From the NCBI GenBank assembly GCA_030698225.1, contig JAUYNR010000108.1, positions 1-55,988 on the forward strand: a stretch of 55,988 bases of DNA, given 5' to 3'. Of this stretch, positions 25,682 to 36,800 are shown piece by piece; position 1 is the stretch's first letter, and every line of letters starts with the position of its first letter. The stretch is from Oxalobacteraceae bacterium. GTDB lineage: Bacteria; Pseudomonadota; Gammaproteobacteria; Burkholderiales; Burkholderiaceae_D. Below the pieces are notes generated by a model that was given only the letters and a program-made list of their open reading frames with translations, searched no databases and was not told the DNA's origin. Made by a program: the position numbers and the translations under genes.

Positions 25682-27487
25682 TCAAGCCTTCACCACCGGT
25701 TCCAGGTTGCGCAAGCGGATATGCAATTCCTTCAATTGCTTCTCGTCCACGACCGACGGCGCCTGTGTCAGCAGGCACTGGGCGCGCTGGGTTTTCGGGA
25801 ACGCGATCACGTCGCGAATCGAGTCCGAGCCGGTCATCATCGTCACCAGGCGATCCAGGCCGAAAGCCAGGCCACCGTGCGGCGGTGCGCCATATTGCAG
25901 CGCGTCGAGCAGGAAGCCGAACTTCTGCTGCGCTTCCTCGGCATCGATCTTCAGCGCGCGGAACACCTTGCTCTGCACGTCGGCACGGTGGATACGGATC
26001 GAACCGCCGCCCAGTTCCCAGCCGTTCAGGACCATGTCGTAAGCCTTGGAAATGCACTTGCCGGGATTGGTCTCGAGGTAATCCTCATGGCCGTCCTTGG
26101 GCGCGGTAAACGGATGATGGATAGCGTTCCAGCGCTGGCCGTCCTCGTCAAACTCGAACATCGGGAAATCCACCACCCACAGCGGACGCCAGGCATCGTC
26201 GAACAAGTCGCGGCTCTTGCCGAAGTCGGAATGACCGATCTTCACCCGCAACGCGCCGATCGCATCGTTGACGACCTTCGCCTTGTCGGCACCGAAGAAA
26301 ATCAGGTCGCCATCCTGGGCGCCGGTTTGCAGCACGATTTGCGCCAGCGCAGCGTCATGCAGATTCTTGACGATAGGCGATTGCAGGCCGTCCCGGCCCA
26401 GTGCGATTTCGTTGACCTTGATGTAGGCCAGGCCCTTGGCGCCGTAGATCGCGACGAACTGGGTATAGGCGTCGATCTCGGAACGCGGCATCGCGGCGCC
26501 GCCCGGCACCCGCAAGCCGACCACGCGGCCGCCTTCCATGTTGGCCGCACCGGAAAACACCTTGAAATCGACATCCGTCATCACCGCGGTCAGGTCGGTA
26601 AATTGGAGCTTGACGCGCATGTCCGGTTTGTCGGAACCGTACATCCCCATCGCGGTGGCGTAATCCATCACCGGGAACGGGTTGGGCAGTTCGACGTTCA
26701 GGCAGTTCTTGAACACCAGCCGGATCATGCCTTCGAACATGTCGCGGATTTCCTGCTCGTTCAGGAACGAGGTCTCGCAGTCGATCTGGGTGAATTCCGG
26801 CTGGCGGTCGGCGCGCAGATCTTCGTCGCGAAAGCATTTGGTGATCTGGTAGTAGCGGTCGAAGTTGGCCACCATCAGCAACTGCTTGAACAATTGCGGC
26901 GATTGCGGCAGCGCGAAGAATTCGCCGGCATTCACGCGCGACGGCACCAGGTAATCGCGCGCGCCTTCCGGCGTGGACTTGGTCAGCATCGGCGTTTCGA
27001 CATCGATGAAGCCGAGTTCGTCGAGGAACTTGCGCACTTCCATCGTCACCTTGTAGCGCAGGCGCAGGTTGTTCTGCATCTGCGGGCGGCGCAAATCCAG
27101 CACACGGTGCGTCAGGCGGGTGGTCTCGGACAGGTTATCGTCATCCATCTGGAACGGCGGCGTAACCGACGGGTTCAGCACTTCCAGCGCATCGCATACC
27201 ACTTCGATCTTGCCCGATTTCAGGTTGTTGTTGACGGTGCCGTCAGGACGGCTGCGCACCACGCCGGTGGCGCGCAGGCAGAACTCGTTGCGCACATGCT
27301 CGGCGGCCTTGAACACCTCGGCCTGCTCCGGATTGCAGACGATCTGCACCAGGCCCTCGCGGTCGCGCAGGTCGATGAAAATGACGCCGCCGTGATCGCG
27401 GCGACGATGCACCCAGCCGCACAGGCTGACGGTTTGGCCGAGCAGAGCCTCAGTGGTGAGGCCGCAGTAGTTGGTTCGCATGGACAT
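25682..27487 (-). CDS. aspS: Aspartyl-tRNA synthetase
   Basis: A class II synthetase that loads aspartate onto tRNA. The 601-residue chain has an N-terminal OB-fold ([20 protein letters not shown] near 15). Class II motif 2 is [18 protein letters not shown] near 217. The bacterial GAD insertion lies about 290-420 and motif 3 is [13 protein letters not shown] near 543. The C-terminal [17 protein letters not shown] is typical. Some betaproteobacterial AspRS also charge tRNA-Asn, which cannot be decided here. Flanking genes nudB and DUF502 are on the same strand. Confidence 0.97.
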   Translation of the reverse strand: MSMRTNYCGLTTEALLGQTVSLCGWVHRRRDHGGVIFIDLRDREGLVQIVCNPEQAEVFKAAEHVRNEFCLRATGVVRSRPDGTVNNNLKSGKIEVVCDALEVLNPSVTPPFQMDDDNLSETTRLTHRVLDLRRPQMQNNLRLRYKVTMEVRKFLDELGFIDVETPMLTKSTPEGARDYLVPSRVNAGEFFALPQSPQLFKQLLMVANFDRYYQITKCFRDEDLRADRQPEFTQIDCETSFLNEQEIRDMFEGMIRLVFKNCLNVELPNPFPVMDYATAMGMYGSDKPDMRVKLQFTDLTAVMTDVDFKVFSGAANMEGGRVVGLRVPGGAAMPRSEIDAYTQFVAIYGAKGLAYIKVNEIALGRDGLQSPIVKNLHDAALAQIVLQTGAQDGDLIFFGADKAKVVNDAIGALRVKIGHSDFGKSRDLFDDAWRPLWVVDFPMFEFDEDGQRWNAIHHPFTAPKDGHEDYLETNPGKCISKAYDMVLNGWELGGGSIRIHRADVQSKVFRALKIDAEEAQQKFGFLLDALQYGAPPHGGLAFGLDRLVTMMTGSDSIRDVIAFPKTQRAQCLLTQAPSVVDEKQLKELHIRLRNLEPVVKA

Positions 27488-27542
27488 TGTCTTGCCTTGT
27501 CTGTATCAAAATTCGGTGTTTGTTTAATAATTCGGCGTTGCG

Positions 27543-28166
27543 TTACATTGCAGTTTTCCTGGCCGGCGGCACGGCGGCCTTTTCCGGCGCCACCACGCCC
27601 ATCGAAACGACATAGCGCAGCGCCGCATCGATGCTCATGTCCAGTTCGATCACGTCGGCCCTGGGCATCATCAGGAAAAAGCCCGAGGTCGGGTTCGGCG
27701 TGGTCGGGACGTAGACGCTGACGTAATCGCCCAGCAGATGGTTTTTCACATCGCCGCCCGGGGTGCCGGTCATGAAGGCGATGGTCCACGAGCCCTCACG
27801 TGGATATTGCACCAGCAAGGCCTTGCGAAACGCATTGCCATTCGGCGAAAACAGCGTGTCCGATACCTGCTTGACGCCGGAATAGATCGAGTTGACCACC
27901 GGAATGCGCCGCAGCACGCCCTCCCAGGCGGCCACCACATGGTTGCCGATGAAGTTCTGCGCCAGCAAACCGACCAGGAAGATCGACAGCAAGGTGAGAA
28001 TCGTGCCCAGCCCCGGCAGGTTGAAGCCGAGCAGCGACCTCGGCTGCCAGCGCTCCGGCAATAACAGCAGCGATTGGTCCATGGTGCCGATAATCAGGCT
28101 CAGCACCCACAGGGTGATGACCAGCGGCACCAGAATCAGCAAACCTGTGATGAAATATTTGCGCAT
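27543..28166 (-). CDS. DUF502 family membrane protein
   Basis: A 207-residue inner-membrane protein of unknown function. Two strong spans are seen: FITGLLILVPLVITLWVLSL near 5-25 and a second near 50-75 (ILTLLSIFLVGLLA). RRIPVVNSIYSGVKQVSDTL near 87 is the family signature. The start is set at MRKYFITG (28166) because AAAGAGA precedes it; a Met six codons earlier is possible. It lies between fmdB and aspS on one strand, an arrangement conserved in Burkholderiales from memory. Confidence 0.88.
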   Translation of the reverse strand: MRKYFITGLLILVPLVITLWVLSLIIGTMDQSLLLLPERWQPRSLLGFNLPGLGTILTLLSIFLVGLLAQNFIGNHVVAAWEGVLRRIPVVNSIYSGVKQVSDTLFSPNGNAFRKALLVQYPREGSWTIAFMTGTPGGDVKNHLLGDYVSVYVPTTPNPTSGFFLMMPRADVIELDMSIDAALRYVVSMGVVAPEKAAVPPARKTAM

Positions 28167-28222
28167 GGTTCTCTTTATCGCCAACCCTGATGGTCGACAG
28201 CAGGTATTCGATCAGGCTGCGG

Positions 28223-28561
28223 TTAAGTTTCGGAAGAAGCGCCGGTCTTGCTGCCGGCAGATGCGCCGGACGGCGCCGCCGCTGCGGCCGTTGCGGCTGT
28301 GGCCGCCGCAGGAGCTGCAGTGCCGGCTTCGGATGATGCAGCCGAAGCCGGCGCCCCGCCGGCACCGGCACCTTTGTCACCGCCTCGAAAGTCGGTCACA
28401 TACCAGCCCGACCCCTTCAACTGGAAACCGGCCGCGGTGACCTGCTTTTTAAAGCTGGATTTGCCGCAGGAAGGGCATTCGGTCAACTGCGCGTCAGACA
28501 TCTTTTGCAGCACATCCTTGGCAAAGCCACAGACTTCGCAGCGGTAAGCATAGATTGGCAT
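28223..28561 (-). CDS. FmdB-family zinc-ribbon protein
   Basis: A small putative regulatory protein of 112 residues. The N-terminal zinc ribbon uses Cys8, Cys11, Cys29 and Cys32 (YRCEVCG and ECPSCGKSSF). Next comes FQLKGSGWYVTDFRGG, also a family mark. The last 50 residues are an Ala/Gly/Ser-rich, probably disordered tail. Function is not established. It stands upstream of DUF502 and aspS in one direction. Confidence 0.9.
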   Translation of the reverse strand: MPIYAYRCEVCGFAKDVLQKMSDAQLTECPSCGKSSFKKQVTAAGFQLKGSGWYVTDFRGGDKGAGAGGAPASAASSEAGTAAPAAATAATAAAAAPSGASAGSKTGASSET

Positions 28562-28595
28562 CGTAAATCCCGGAAAAATCGTCCAAAACCGGACA

Positions 28596-29201
28596 TTATA
28601 AAGGGTTTCGCCGCCGCCACACCTGCCAGCGCTCGCGGCCTTCGAAGGCCGGGATAGAATCGGCGACAGGCCGGTCTTCGATCCGTTCGAAATACGGTGT
28701 CAGCAAGGCATCCAGTTCATCCGGCGCAATCCCGAACGGCGGCCCCTTGGGCGCCTCATCGAAGTAGAAAAAACCGGCCAGCAAGCCGCCGATCGGCAGC
28801 AAGACGGCCCAGCGTGCGGCGATTTCCGCACGCATGCGCGGCGGCAGCGCGCACAGAAAAGCGCGCTCGTAGATGACGTCGGGGGGCCTTTCGGGCGTGA
28901 AGGTAAAGAAATCAGCCTGCACCACCCGCCCCGCCCACCGGCCCAGCACCGCGCGCGCAGCGTCAACCGCAGCCGGAGAAAAATCGATCGCAGTCACATC
29001 CCAGCCGGCCTCCGACAGATAAGCAACCTCGTAGCCGCTGCCGCAACCGGGAATCAGCACCGACCCGCTGCGCGGCGCTTGCGCGACGAAATCGCGCAGG
29101 GCAGCCGGCACGCCGCCCTTGTCCCAAGGCATGAAATTGCGATCGAAGCGCTCGTTCCAGAACGCCTGTTCGGTCGGATCGCGGGTTTCGAAGGTCGGCA
29201 T
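28596..29201 (-). CDS. Thiopurine S-methyltransferase-like SAM methyltransferase
   Basis: A 201-residue Rossmann methyltransferase of the TPMT family. The N terminus has FWNERFDRNFMPWDKGGVPA, with the Trp-Asp typical of TPMT. The SAM site is SVLIPGCGSGYEVAYLSEAG near 47, and VTAIDFSPAAVDAA near 69 holds the acidic residue for the ribose. Bacterial members methylate tellurite, selenite or thiols; the substrate here is unknown. It is 34 bp upstream of fmdB on the same strand. Confidence 0.87.
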   Translation of the reverse strand: MPTFETRDPTEQAFWNERFDRNFMPWDKGGVPAALRDFVAQAPRSGSVLIPGCGSGYEVAYLSEAGWDVTAIDFSPAAVDAARAVLGRWAGRVVQADFFTFTPERPPDVIYERAFLCALPPRMRAEIAARWAVLLPIGGLLAGFFYFDEAPKGPPFGIAPDELDALLTPYFERIEDRPVADSIPAFEGRERWQVWRRRNPL

Positions 29202-29273
29202 GATGCGCTCTTTTGGGTGAAATTGTTGCAGGATTCAGGTCGAAACAGACCTTGGCCATGCAAACATACTAAT

Positions 29274-29308
29274 CTATGTATTTTTAAAGTCCGTTTATTT
29301 ACATGCGG
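29274..29308 (-). repeat. AT-rich intergenic repeat, copy 3 (inverted)
   Basis: On the minus strand CCGCATGTAAATAAACGGAC then TTTAAAAATACATAG. It is in the 221-bp gap between ubiB and the methyltransferase gene, upstream of the latter. Confidence 0.5.
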
Positions 29309-29422
29309 CAATGGCACACTTTATTACCATACCCAATGAAAATTTCAAAATTCGACGCACGTTTCTACAAATCCACGCCACTGCATTTTAGCTGGATATG
29401 CGACTAAACCATTACCAGATCC

Positions 29423-30985
29423 TTAATAATACAACCGCATCAGTACCTGAATCAGAATGACTCCGGCTACCAGGCCGCCGCCGAAATAGATGATGTTGCC
29501 CAGCAGGCGGTTGGTGCGTTTTTGCTCGGTCAGAAGATGCTTGAGCAAGTCGGTGTTGTGCACTTGCGGCTGGCCGGCGGCCGTCAATGCATGGTGCACC
29601 AGGCGCGGCAATTGCGGCAGCAGCTGGCCGTAACGCGGTGCTTCATCCTTGAGCCGTTCGATCAGGCCGCGCCAGCCCATCTGCTCGCTCATCCAGCGCT
29701 CCAGGTAGGGTTTGGCGGTGACCCACAGGTCCAGATCGGGGTCGAGCTGGCGGCCCAGGCCTTCGATATTGAGCAGGGTCTTTTGCAGCAGCACCAGTTG
29801 CGGCTGGACCTCGACATTGAAGCGGCGCGAAGTCTGGAACAGGCGCAGCAGGATTTGCCCGAACGAAATATCTTTCAGCGGCCGGTCGAAGATCGGTTCG
29901 CAGCAGGCGCGCACCGCCGATTCAAGCTCGTCGACCCGGGTTTCCTTCGGCGCCCAGCCGGATTCGATGTGCGCTTCAGCGACCCGCTTGTAGTCGCGCC
30001 GGAAGAAGGCCAGGAAGTTTTGCGACAGATAATCCTTGTCGAAATCGTTGAGGGTGCCGACGATGCCGAAGTCGAGCGCGATATAGCGGCCGAAGGTGGC
30101 CGGGTCCATCGACACCAGAATATTGCCGGGATGCATGTCGGCATGAAAAAAGCCATCGCGAAACACCTGGGTGAAAAAAATCTCGACGCCGTCGCGCGAC
30201 AATTTTTTCAGATCGACACCGGCCGCCTGCAGCCGGTCCAGTTGCGAAATCGGGATGCCGTTCATGCGCTCCATCACGATCACCGAGGGCGAGCAATAGT
30301 CCCAGTACATCTCGGGCACCACCAGCAGATCGGAATCGGCAAAATTGCGCCGCAACTGGCTGCCGTTGGCGGCTTCGCGCATCAGGTCGAGCTCGTCGTG
30401 CAGGTATTTATCGAACTCGCCGACCACTTGCTTCGGCTTCAGGCGCTTGCCGTCGGCCCAGACGCGCTCGATCAGATCGGCGGCGATATGCATCAGCGCG
30501 ACATCTTCATCGATCGACTTCTTCATTCCCGGACGCAATACCTTGACCGCGACTTGGGTGCCGTCTTTCAGCATCGCGAAATGGACCTGGGCGATCGAGG
30601 CGGAGGCTACCGGAACCCGCTCGAAGCTGGCAAACAGCGTATCAGGATGGGAGCCGAGCGATTTTTCGATCTGCGCAATCGCCAGCGCAGTGCTGAACGG
30701 CGGCACCCGGTCCTGCAGTTTGGCCAGTTCGTCGGCTATGTCGGCCGGCATCAGGTCGCGCCGGGTCGACAGCACCTGGCCGAACTTGACGAAGATCGGG
30801 CCCAGATCCTCCAACGCCCGGCGCAGACGTTCACCGCGCGGGGCGGAAATATCGCGCCAGAAAATCAGCGTATCGATCAGTTTTGCGGTACGCGGCACGG
30901 CCAGGCCGGAAATCGCGATCTCGTCCAGTCCGTAGCGGATTGCCACCCGCGCGATCTTGAACAGGCGCAGAAATTTCAGGATCAT
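29423..30985 (-). CDS. ubiB: Ubiquinone biosynthesis atypical kinase/ATPase UbiB
   Basis: UbiB is an ABC1/ADCK-family ATPase needed for ubiquinone synthesis, thought to help deliver lipid intermediates. The 520 residues show the KxGQ-motif helix ([20 protein letters not shown] near 45). The ASASIAQVH loop near 125 replaces a Gly-rich loop. Lys in VAVKVLRPG and the [13 protein letters not shown] catalytic loop near 280 follow. The C terminus has a hydrophobic anchor ([15 protein letters not shown]). It overlaps ubiJ by 4 bp at the end of the ubiE-ubiJ-ubiB operon. Confidence 0.96.
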   Translation of the reverse strand: MILKFLRLFKIARVAIRYGLDEIAISGLAVPRTAKLIDTLIFWRDISAPRGERLRRALEDLGPIFVKFGQVLSTRRDLMPADIADELAKLQDRVPPFSTALAIAQIEKSLGSHPDTLFASFERVPVASASIAQVHFAMLKDGTQVAVKVLRPGMKKSIDEDVALMHIAADLIERVWADGKRLKPKQVVGEFDKYLHDELDLMREAANGSQLRRNFADSDLLVVPEMYWDYCSPSVIVMERMNGIPISQLDRLQAAGVDLKKLSRDGVEIFFTQVFRDGFFHADMHPGNILVSMDPATFGRYIALDFGIVGTLNDFDKDYLSQNFLAFFRRDYKRVAEAHIESGWAPKETRVDELESAVRACCEPIFDRPLKDISFGQILLRLFQTSRRFNVEVQPQLVLLQKTLLNIEGLGRQLDPDLDLWVTAKPYLERWMSEQMGWRGLIERLKDEAPRYGQLLPQLPRLVHHALTAAGQPQVHNTDLLKHLLTEQKRTNRLLGNIIYFGGGLVAGVILIQVLMRLYY

Positions 30986-31632
30986 TGCTGCTGCCTCTGG
31001 AGTTTTTCAATCCGCTTGGCCAGGCGCTCGACATCGTCGCGCATGCGTGCGACGTCGCGCCCGAAATCGCTGACCGCTTGCGGCCTGAGCAGGGTCGGAT
31101 TTTCCTCCAGCAGATATTCCGCGGCATTTTCCGCCAGCGATTGCGCGGCCCCCTGCACGCTGCGCGAAGCCGACCTGACGCCGCCGACGATGCGGGTAGC
31201 GGCAATATCGCCCACCAGCCTGGCGAGGTCGTGCTCCGCCTCCCAGCGCAAGGTCTGGCTGAGCTGTGAAATCGCATTGGCGAAATCGGCATCGCCTTCG
31301 ATCTGCACATACGAAAACGCGCGTTCGCGGTTTTGCAGCATCAGCGGCAGATCCGCCACCTGAGCGCGGATCGTGACGCTGGCAGCGAGTTCCGGCGCGG
31401 CGGACTCCAGCATGCCGCCGGGCGCGACCCTGAAGCGGACGCTGAGCGGGCCGGCGTCGAAGCAGGCAACCTTGCCCGCATGCGCGGCAAGCTTGGCGCG
31501 CGCCCAGGGTTCCTGGGCCAGCAGGTGGTTGATGGCGGCAGGCAAAATGGCGGGAAGTATTGCGGTAGGGATCATTGTCACGAAGTGGTGCGCAAAAAGG
31601 AGAAACATCTGCCAAACCAGCAGCAGGGTCAC
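30982..31632 (-). CDS. ubiJ: Ubiquinone biosynthesis accessory factor UbiJ (SCP2 domain)
   Basis: UbiJ is a lipid-binding scaffold of the cytosolic Ubi complex. The 216-residue protein has an SCP2-like N-terminal half. A C-terminal helix ending in a coiled coil ([20 protein letters not shown]) is typical of UbiJ/YigP. It lies between ubiE and ubiB as in E. coli. Its stop overlaps ubiB's start (ATGA). A Tim44-like gene often found here in related bacteria is absent. Confidence 0.88.
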   Translation of the reverse strand: MTLLLVWQMFLLFAHHFVTMIPTAILPAILPAAINHLLAQEPWARAKLAAHAGKVACFDAGPLSVRFRVAPGGMLESAAPELAASVTIRAQVADLPLMLQNRERAFSYVQIEGDADFANAISQLSQTLRWEAEHDLARLVGDIAATRIVGGVRSASRSVQGAAQSLAENAAEYLLEENPTLLRPQAVSDFGRDVARMRDDVERLAKRIEKLQRQQQ

Positions 31633-31685
31633 GGGGTTCGCTCAGCGGCTGCTGGCTTCCCCCTGCGGCTAAATGCGGTGTCTAC

Positions 31686-32420
31686 TTAAAGCTTGACGCC
31701 GGTATGCAGTGCCGCCACGCCGGCGCTCAGGTTGAAGTAGTCGACGCGCTCCAGCCCGGCTTCCTGCAGCATGGTTTTCAGGGTTTCCTGGTCCGGATGC
31801 ATGCGGATCGACTCGGCCAGGTAGCGGTAGCTTTCCGCATCGTTGGCGATTTTCTGTCCCATCCACGGCAGGATCTTGAACGAATACACGTCGTACGGCT
31901 TCTGCAGCGGTTGCCAGACCTTGGAAAACTCCAGCACCAGCAGCTTGCCGCCCGGTTTCAGCACGCGCCGCATTTCGGCCAGCGCGACATCCTTGTGCGT
32001 CATGTTGCGCAAGCCGAAGGCGACGCTGACGCGGTCGAAATAATTGTCCGGAAACGGCAGTTTTTCAGCATCGCACAACAGCGTCGGCGTGTTCAGGCCT
32101 TGGTTGAGCAGACGATCGCGGCCGACCCGCAGCATCGATTCATTGATATCGGTCAGCCAGACTTCGCCGCTGGCCCCGGCCTGGCGGGCAAACGCCTTGG
32201 CCAGGTCGCCGGTGCCGCCGGCGATGTCGAGCACCTTGAAGCCGGGCCGCACGCCGGCTTGCGCGATCGTAAACATCTTCCAGAGCCGATGCAGGCCGGC
32301 CGACATAACGTCGTTCATCACATCGTACTTGGCGGCGACAGAATGAAAAACCTCGGCCACCTTGTGGGCTTTTTCTTCTTCGTTGACGGTCTCAAAACCG
32401 AAATGGGTAGTGTTGGTCAT
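31686..32420 (-). CDS. ubiE: Ubiquinone/menaquinone C-methyltransferase UbiE
   Basis: UbiE adds the ring C-methyl group in ubiquinone synthesis (and menaquinone where made) using SAM. The 244 residues start at [12 protein letters not shown] (32420). The 39-residue longer frame is not family-like. SAM motif [20 protein letters not shown] near 67, then [20 protein letters not shown] near 155 are signatures. It leads the ubiE-ubiJ-ubiB operon. The Wadjet cassette ends 155 bp upstream, so ubiE probably needs a promoter in that gap. Confidence 0.95.
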   Translation of the reverse strand: MTNTTHFGFETVNEEEKAHKVAEVFHSVAAKYDVMNDVMSAGLHRLWKMFTIAQAGVRPGFKVLDIAGGTGDLAKAFARQAGASGEVWLTDINESMLRVGRDRLLNQGLNTPTLLCDAEKLPFPDNYFDRVSVAFGLRNMTHKDVALAEMRRVLKPGGKLLVLEFSKVWQPLQKPYDVYSFKILPWMGQKIANDAESYRYLAESIRMHPDQETLKTMLQEAGLERVDYFNLSAGVAALHTGVKL

Positions 32421-32522
32421 GGTTGCAGTCTGGGTAACCGGGATTGCCTGCCGGACAGTTTCCTCGGCCGCAGGCGGGAGAGGGTTGCCAGATGGGTAAT
32501 ATCGGTGGATGCGTGAAATCGC

Positions 32523-32528
32523 ATTATA
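32523..32528 (-). promoter_or_regulatory. ubiE: Candidate -10 box for ubiE
   Basis: A perfect TATAAT on the minus strand, about 105 bases ahead of the ubiE start, preceded by TTG. No good -35 is seen. A promoter here would let ubiE be expressed independently of the upstream jet genes. Confidence 0.35.
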
Positions 32529-32536
32529 CAAGGGCA

Positions 32537-32556
32537 ACAGGCTGCCGGCAGCCTGT
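32537..32556. terminator. Perfect 20-bp palindrome after jetD
   Basis: ACAGGCTGCCGGCAGCCTGT is self-complementary and lies 20 bases past the jetD stop. There is no T-run, so its role as a terminator is uncertain. It would separate jetD from the ubiE promoter region. Confidence 0.4.
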
Positions 32557-32575
32557 CGGGGCGGGGAAATCCGGG

Positions 32576-33805
32576 CTACTGCCGCTTTTCCGGCAATCGC
32601 CCGAGTGCCAGATCGGCCAGCAAGGCATCGGCCACCACCTCTTCATCGATCGCGCGGCCGCCGGCCTGCATCGCAGCAGCCAGTTCCGCATCCCAGCCGG
32701 CGTCGCAGCGGTCCGCCCCCAAAGGTCGCCGGTACTCGTCGGCTGCAGTCACAGCGGCAAGATAATCGTGCGCCCGGTAGCGCCATGGCTGCGCATTGCA
32801 CCGGCGCATCACCCAGTTGCCGATGCGCACACCCGGCCAATCGAAATCGCCGTGGTAGCACAGGCCTGCGCCGGCTGCGGCGAGCTGTGCCAGCAAGGTG
32901 CGCTGCGCCGCCGCCGGCATGCCGTCGGTGCAAACCAGCGGCGCGCAACGCCGGCCCAGCGCATCGGCTGCGATCGCAAGCAGGTTCGGGTTTTCGCACA
33001 CGAATACCGTGCGCGCCGCGACCTCCCAATGCGGCGGCGCACGCAGCAATGCGCGCAGAGACAGATAGCCCGGCTCGCCCTGCGCAAGAACGGCGCCGGC
33101 GGCAGGCAGGTTCAGAAATAGCGCGGGCCGCGCCAGTTCGTTGACCAGCACGCCGGCGTCGGCCCATGTCGCACGCGCGCTTTCCTCGTATTGGATATCG
33201 TCGGCTTCGTCGCGATTGCGCTGCCGGCGCAGCGCAGCCAGCACCAGCGTGGCGACCGGCCGGCCGGCGTCAAGCGCGTGCGCGTCGCCCAGCACTTCTG
33301 CCGCCAGCCGCGAGCGCGCCATCCCGGCTGCCGGCAAGCGCAGCAGCACGCATTGCGCCGCCTCGCAAAGCTGCGCGGCAATGTCCGGATCGCTGTGCGC
33401 CAGCCGCTTGAGCAAGCCATGGCCCCTGGCATCGTCCAGCAACGTCGCCAATTGCGCTTCACAGGTGCGGTGCACGCCATCCCATCGATCCTGCAGCGAG
33501 GCGCGCTCGGCGACCCGGTCGGTGATCGGCCCATCGAGCATTTCCAGCGCACTGTGCAGGGAATCGGCCAGGCCGCCGCGACGCAATGCCGCATCCAGCG
33601 CACCGATGTCGATGCGCATCGAGGCGGCCAGTCGCAACGGGCGTCCGAGCAAACCGGCCAGTGCCGCCCGCTCGGTTTCCGACAGCCGCGCCAGCGTGAC
33701 GATGCCGGACCCGGCGCCGCGCTCGTAACGGCTGCGCAAGCGCGCCCGCAACTCGCTCAATTGGGCACCGCCGAGCAGGCGTTGCAGGCGTTCGAGGCGG
33801 CTCAT
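32576..33805 (-). CDS. jetD: Wadjet JetD-like Toprim nuclease subunit (TIGR02679; DUF3323/DUF2399)
   Basis: JetD proteins are the nuclease of Wadjet, cutting plasmid DNA recognised by the SMC complex. The 409-residue protein has an N-terminal DUF3323-like region. The C-terminal Toprim-type domain shows [13 protein letters not shown] with Glu271, then CTDGMPAAA near 292 and [12 protein letters not shown] with Asp320 and Asp322. This Glu...DxD set is the metal site expected of an active enzyme. The start is placed at MSRLERLQ (33805), overlapping jetC by 4 bp (ATGA), so it is translationally coupled. It closes the cassette. Confidence 0.88.
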   Translation of the reverse strand: MSRLERLQRLLGGAQLSELRARLRSRYERGAGSGIVTLARLSETERAALAGLLGRPLRLAASMRIDIGALDAALRRGGLADSLHSALEMLDGPITDRVAERASLQDRWDGVHRTCEAQLATLLDDARGHGLLKRLAHSDPDIAAQLCEAAQCVLLRLPAAGMARSRLAAEVLGDAHALDAGRPVATLVLAALRRQRNRDEADDIQYEESARATWADAGVLVNELARPALFLNLPAAGAVLAQGEPGYLSLRALLRAPPHWEVAARTVFVCENPNLLAIAADALGRRCAPLVCTDGMPAAAQRTLLAQLAAAGAGLCYHGDFDWPGVRIGNWVMRRCNAQPWRYRAHDYLAAVTAADEYRRPLGADRCDAGWDAELAAAMQAGGRAIDEEVVADALLADLALGRLPEKRQ

Positions 33806-36800
33806 GCCAGCGCCGGAAAACGCCGCGCGCCATCCGCTTCGGCGCGCCGCGAGCGGCCGTCCCAGGTCCAGCGCGACACATACACTGCGTCGATGCCTTC
33901 CTGCCGCTGCAACTGGCAGATCGACACGCCGGGCAACTCGGCATAGCAGGCCCATTCGCGCTCGCTGGTCATCACGAAATCGAGGTCGAATTCGCGCACC
34001 AGCGCCATGCAGTGCGCGCGCGCCGCATCGTCGATGCCGGCGAACGCTTCGTCCAGCAGCACCAGTCGCGGCGCATACGCATAATCGCCGTGGCTATAGA
34101 AACTGGAGACGGCGGCGAACAGCGGCACCGTCAGCCCCAGCGCGCGCTCGCCGCTGGACGCCGGGCCGGACAGCGCACGCCATTGGCCGTCCTGCCAGCG
34201 CTGCACGCGAAAGCGATGCCAGCGGCGGTAGTCCAGCGCACGCGACAGCATGTCGAGCAGGCTGCCGCCGCCATCGGCATCGGCGTCCACCCGTTCGGCG
34301 GCGATGCGGTTTTGCAGCATGTCGCCGACCACCTTGCGATCTTCCACGGACCAGGCATCGGCGCTGGTGTTGAGCAGGCGTTTGCGGGCGGCTTCCAGAC
34401 CGAGCGGCGCACCCGCGCTGCCTTCCGGCAACGGTTGCCAGAGCAGGCGGAAGCGCACGCCGGTCGAGGTCGGCCGTTTTTGCAGTTCGGCATTGATGCT
34501 CGACAAGCGACGCTCGGACTCCTGCAGCAGCCGTTGCACGGCGGCGGCGACTTCGGCCTGCAAATGGTTTTCCAGCACCTCGCGCTCGCGCATGGTCAGC
34601 AGCTCGCGGCGCTGCGCGATTTCGTCGGCGATGCGGGCCTCGATCAGGTCGGGGCGTTGCGGCCGGTTCTGGTAAACGATGGCGACGATCAGTCCGTAGT
34701 CGCTGGTGTCGGCCTGCGCCTGGTGGCCGAGCGCGGTCAAGGCGCGCTGCAGTTCGGTGTAGTCGGTGGAGACCGCATTCTGGATCCGGGTCCAGTCCGC
34801 ATCTTCGGCCTGGACTTCCTGCAGCGCCTGTTCGGTGCGACGCGCCAGCGTCAGCGCCGCATCGATGGTCCACTGCGCGCCTGGCCCGGGCAGCTCCAGG
34901 TCGGGCAAGGCGAGCGTCAGCAGACCGGTGGCGGCGAAGCACTGCAGGTCGATAATCGCCCGCTGCCGCGTGACGCTGCGTTCTTCCAGCAATGCAGTGC
35001 CGTCTTCGACGCGCTGCTCGCTGCGCGCGCGCTGTTCTCCGGCTTCGCGCAATGACACGTTTTCGGTATTCAGTTTCTTTTCGCCGTCGAGCACCGTCCG
35101 CCGCGTCGCCGCCAGCCGCTGCATCAGCTCCCCGACCCTGGCGCCGACCGATGCGCGCAGCACTTGCAGCCGTGCCGCGATCTCTTCGGCGACGCTCCTG
35201 CACCCGGCCAGATGTTCGGTGCGCTGCCCGGCATCGGCGCGCGCCTCGGCTTCGCGATGGCGCTGCCGGTCGCATTCCGGCAGCGCGTGCCGCACCGCCT
35301 GCGCATCGAGTATCAGCGTCTGCAGCGCGCTCTCGAATTCGCCCAGCGCGCTCTCGATCTGCAGCAGCGCATCCGGCGCGCTCGGCAGACGCAGGTCCGC
35401 AGCGTCGAACGCCAGCGATTCGCGCGCATCGCGCCAGCGCCGTTCGGCCGCGATCAGACGCACGTCGGCCTGCGCCAGCTTTTCGGCGGCGCTGCGGCGC
35501 TGCTTTTCGAAACCGGCAGCATCTACATGCGCGGCGCGCAATGCATCGTCGGCCGGCGCCTGCTCCCAGTCATCGATCGCCTGCTGCTGTTGCAGCACGA
35601 CCTCCTCCTGCCGCCGCCGCACTTCTGTCAGCGGCAGATCGATAGCGTCGATAGCGGCTACAACTTCGAGCATGCGGCGCCGGCGCGCCGCCTCGCGTGC
35701 GGCAAAGCCGATGTATTCGGCAGCCGGCTTGCTCCAGGCGCCGCGCACCGGGCCAACCCGGAACTGGCCCGACGGCGTCACCCACGCTTCGGCGGAATCG
35801 ACCTCCTGTTCGGCGCACGCAATGCTGCGCAGCAGCTGCATCATGACAGCGGCAGCCACTGCGGTACCCTCCGCCGGCGCCAGCCAGTAGGACAGCGACG
35901 CCGGGCAGATTGCGCGCGCAACCAGCAGGGTGTCGAAGGTGCCAGCAGCCAGCAGCGCGCCGTCCGGCGCCACCCACGCATCAAGCAGGCCGGACGCTTC
36001 AAGCGCCGCTTCCAGCCCGGCGCGTTGCGCTTCGGTCACGCGCGCGCGAAATTCGATCAATTGCCACAGCGGTGCGCCGGGCCTGTCCTGGCGCGCATCC
36101 GCGCCGCGCTGATACGGCACCGGCGGCGTCTTGTCCTCGCCGCGTTCGAGCCGCCCGCGTTCGCGCTGCAAATCGCTGCGTTCGGCATCCAGAATGCGGT
36201 ATTGCTGGCGCAATGCGGCGTCGCGTTCGGCCAGGCGTCGGCTGGCCTGCTGCTGCGCGCGATGCAGCGCGGCGCGCGCCGGGTTGTCGCCGGCGAGATT
36301 GGCGACCCAGTCCGCCAGCGCGGCCAGCGCGGCATCGGCGTCGGCGATCTGCAATTGGCGCAAGCCGTCGCAATGAAGCTGCCAGCCGTCGAGCAATGCG
36401 GCGGCGCATCGCCCGGCCGCCAGTTCGGCCGCCGCGGCCTGCGTTGCTGCGTCCTCCAGTTCGTCGGCGCGCTCGTTGCGCTGGCGCTGCTCTTGCGCAT
36501 GTTCGCGTTCAGCGCTCTCCAGCAGGCGCAAGCGTTTTTGCAATTGCGCCAGATGCGCGCGGCGCCGCAGCGCCAGATCGCGCAGCGCCTGTTGTGCGGA
36601 GCGGAACTGTGCGGGATCGGCTTGCGCCAGTTGCCGCGGCTCGGCAAACAGCAGCGCCGACTGCGCATGGTCATCGGCAATGCCGGCGCTATGCGCCAAA
36701 TGCGTCGACTGCGCCAGCGCTGCGGCGAGTGCCTGCTGCGCGCGCTCTGCCTGTGCTGCGGACTCGCGCGTGGTATCGATCTCGCGCTGCAGGCGTTGCG

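Noticed and set aside
29522..31363. 613-residue open frame on the plus strand opposite ubiB and ubiJ
   Set aside because: It is an antisense shadow of clear ubiB and ubiJ genes, full of Gln/Arg/His runs and without family features. Similar long antisense frames oppose aspS, the FAD/Fe-S gene, jetC and the acyl-CoA dehydrogenase.
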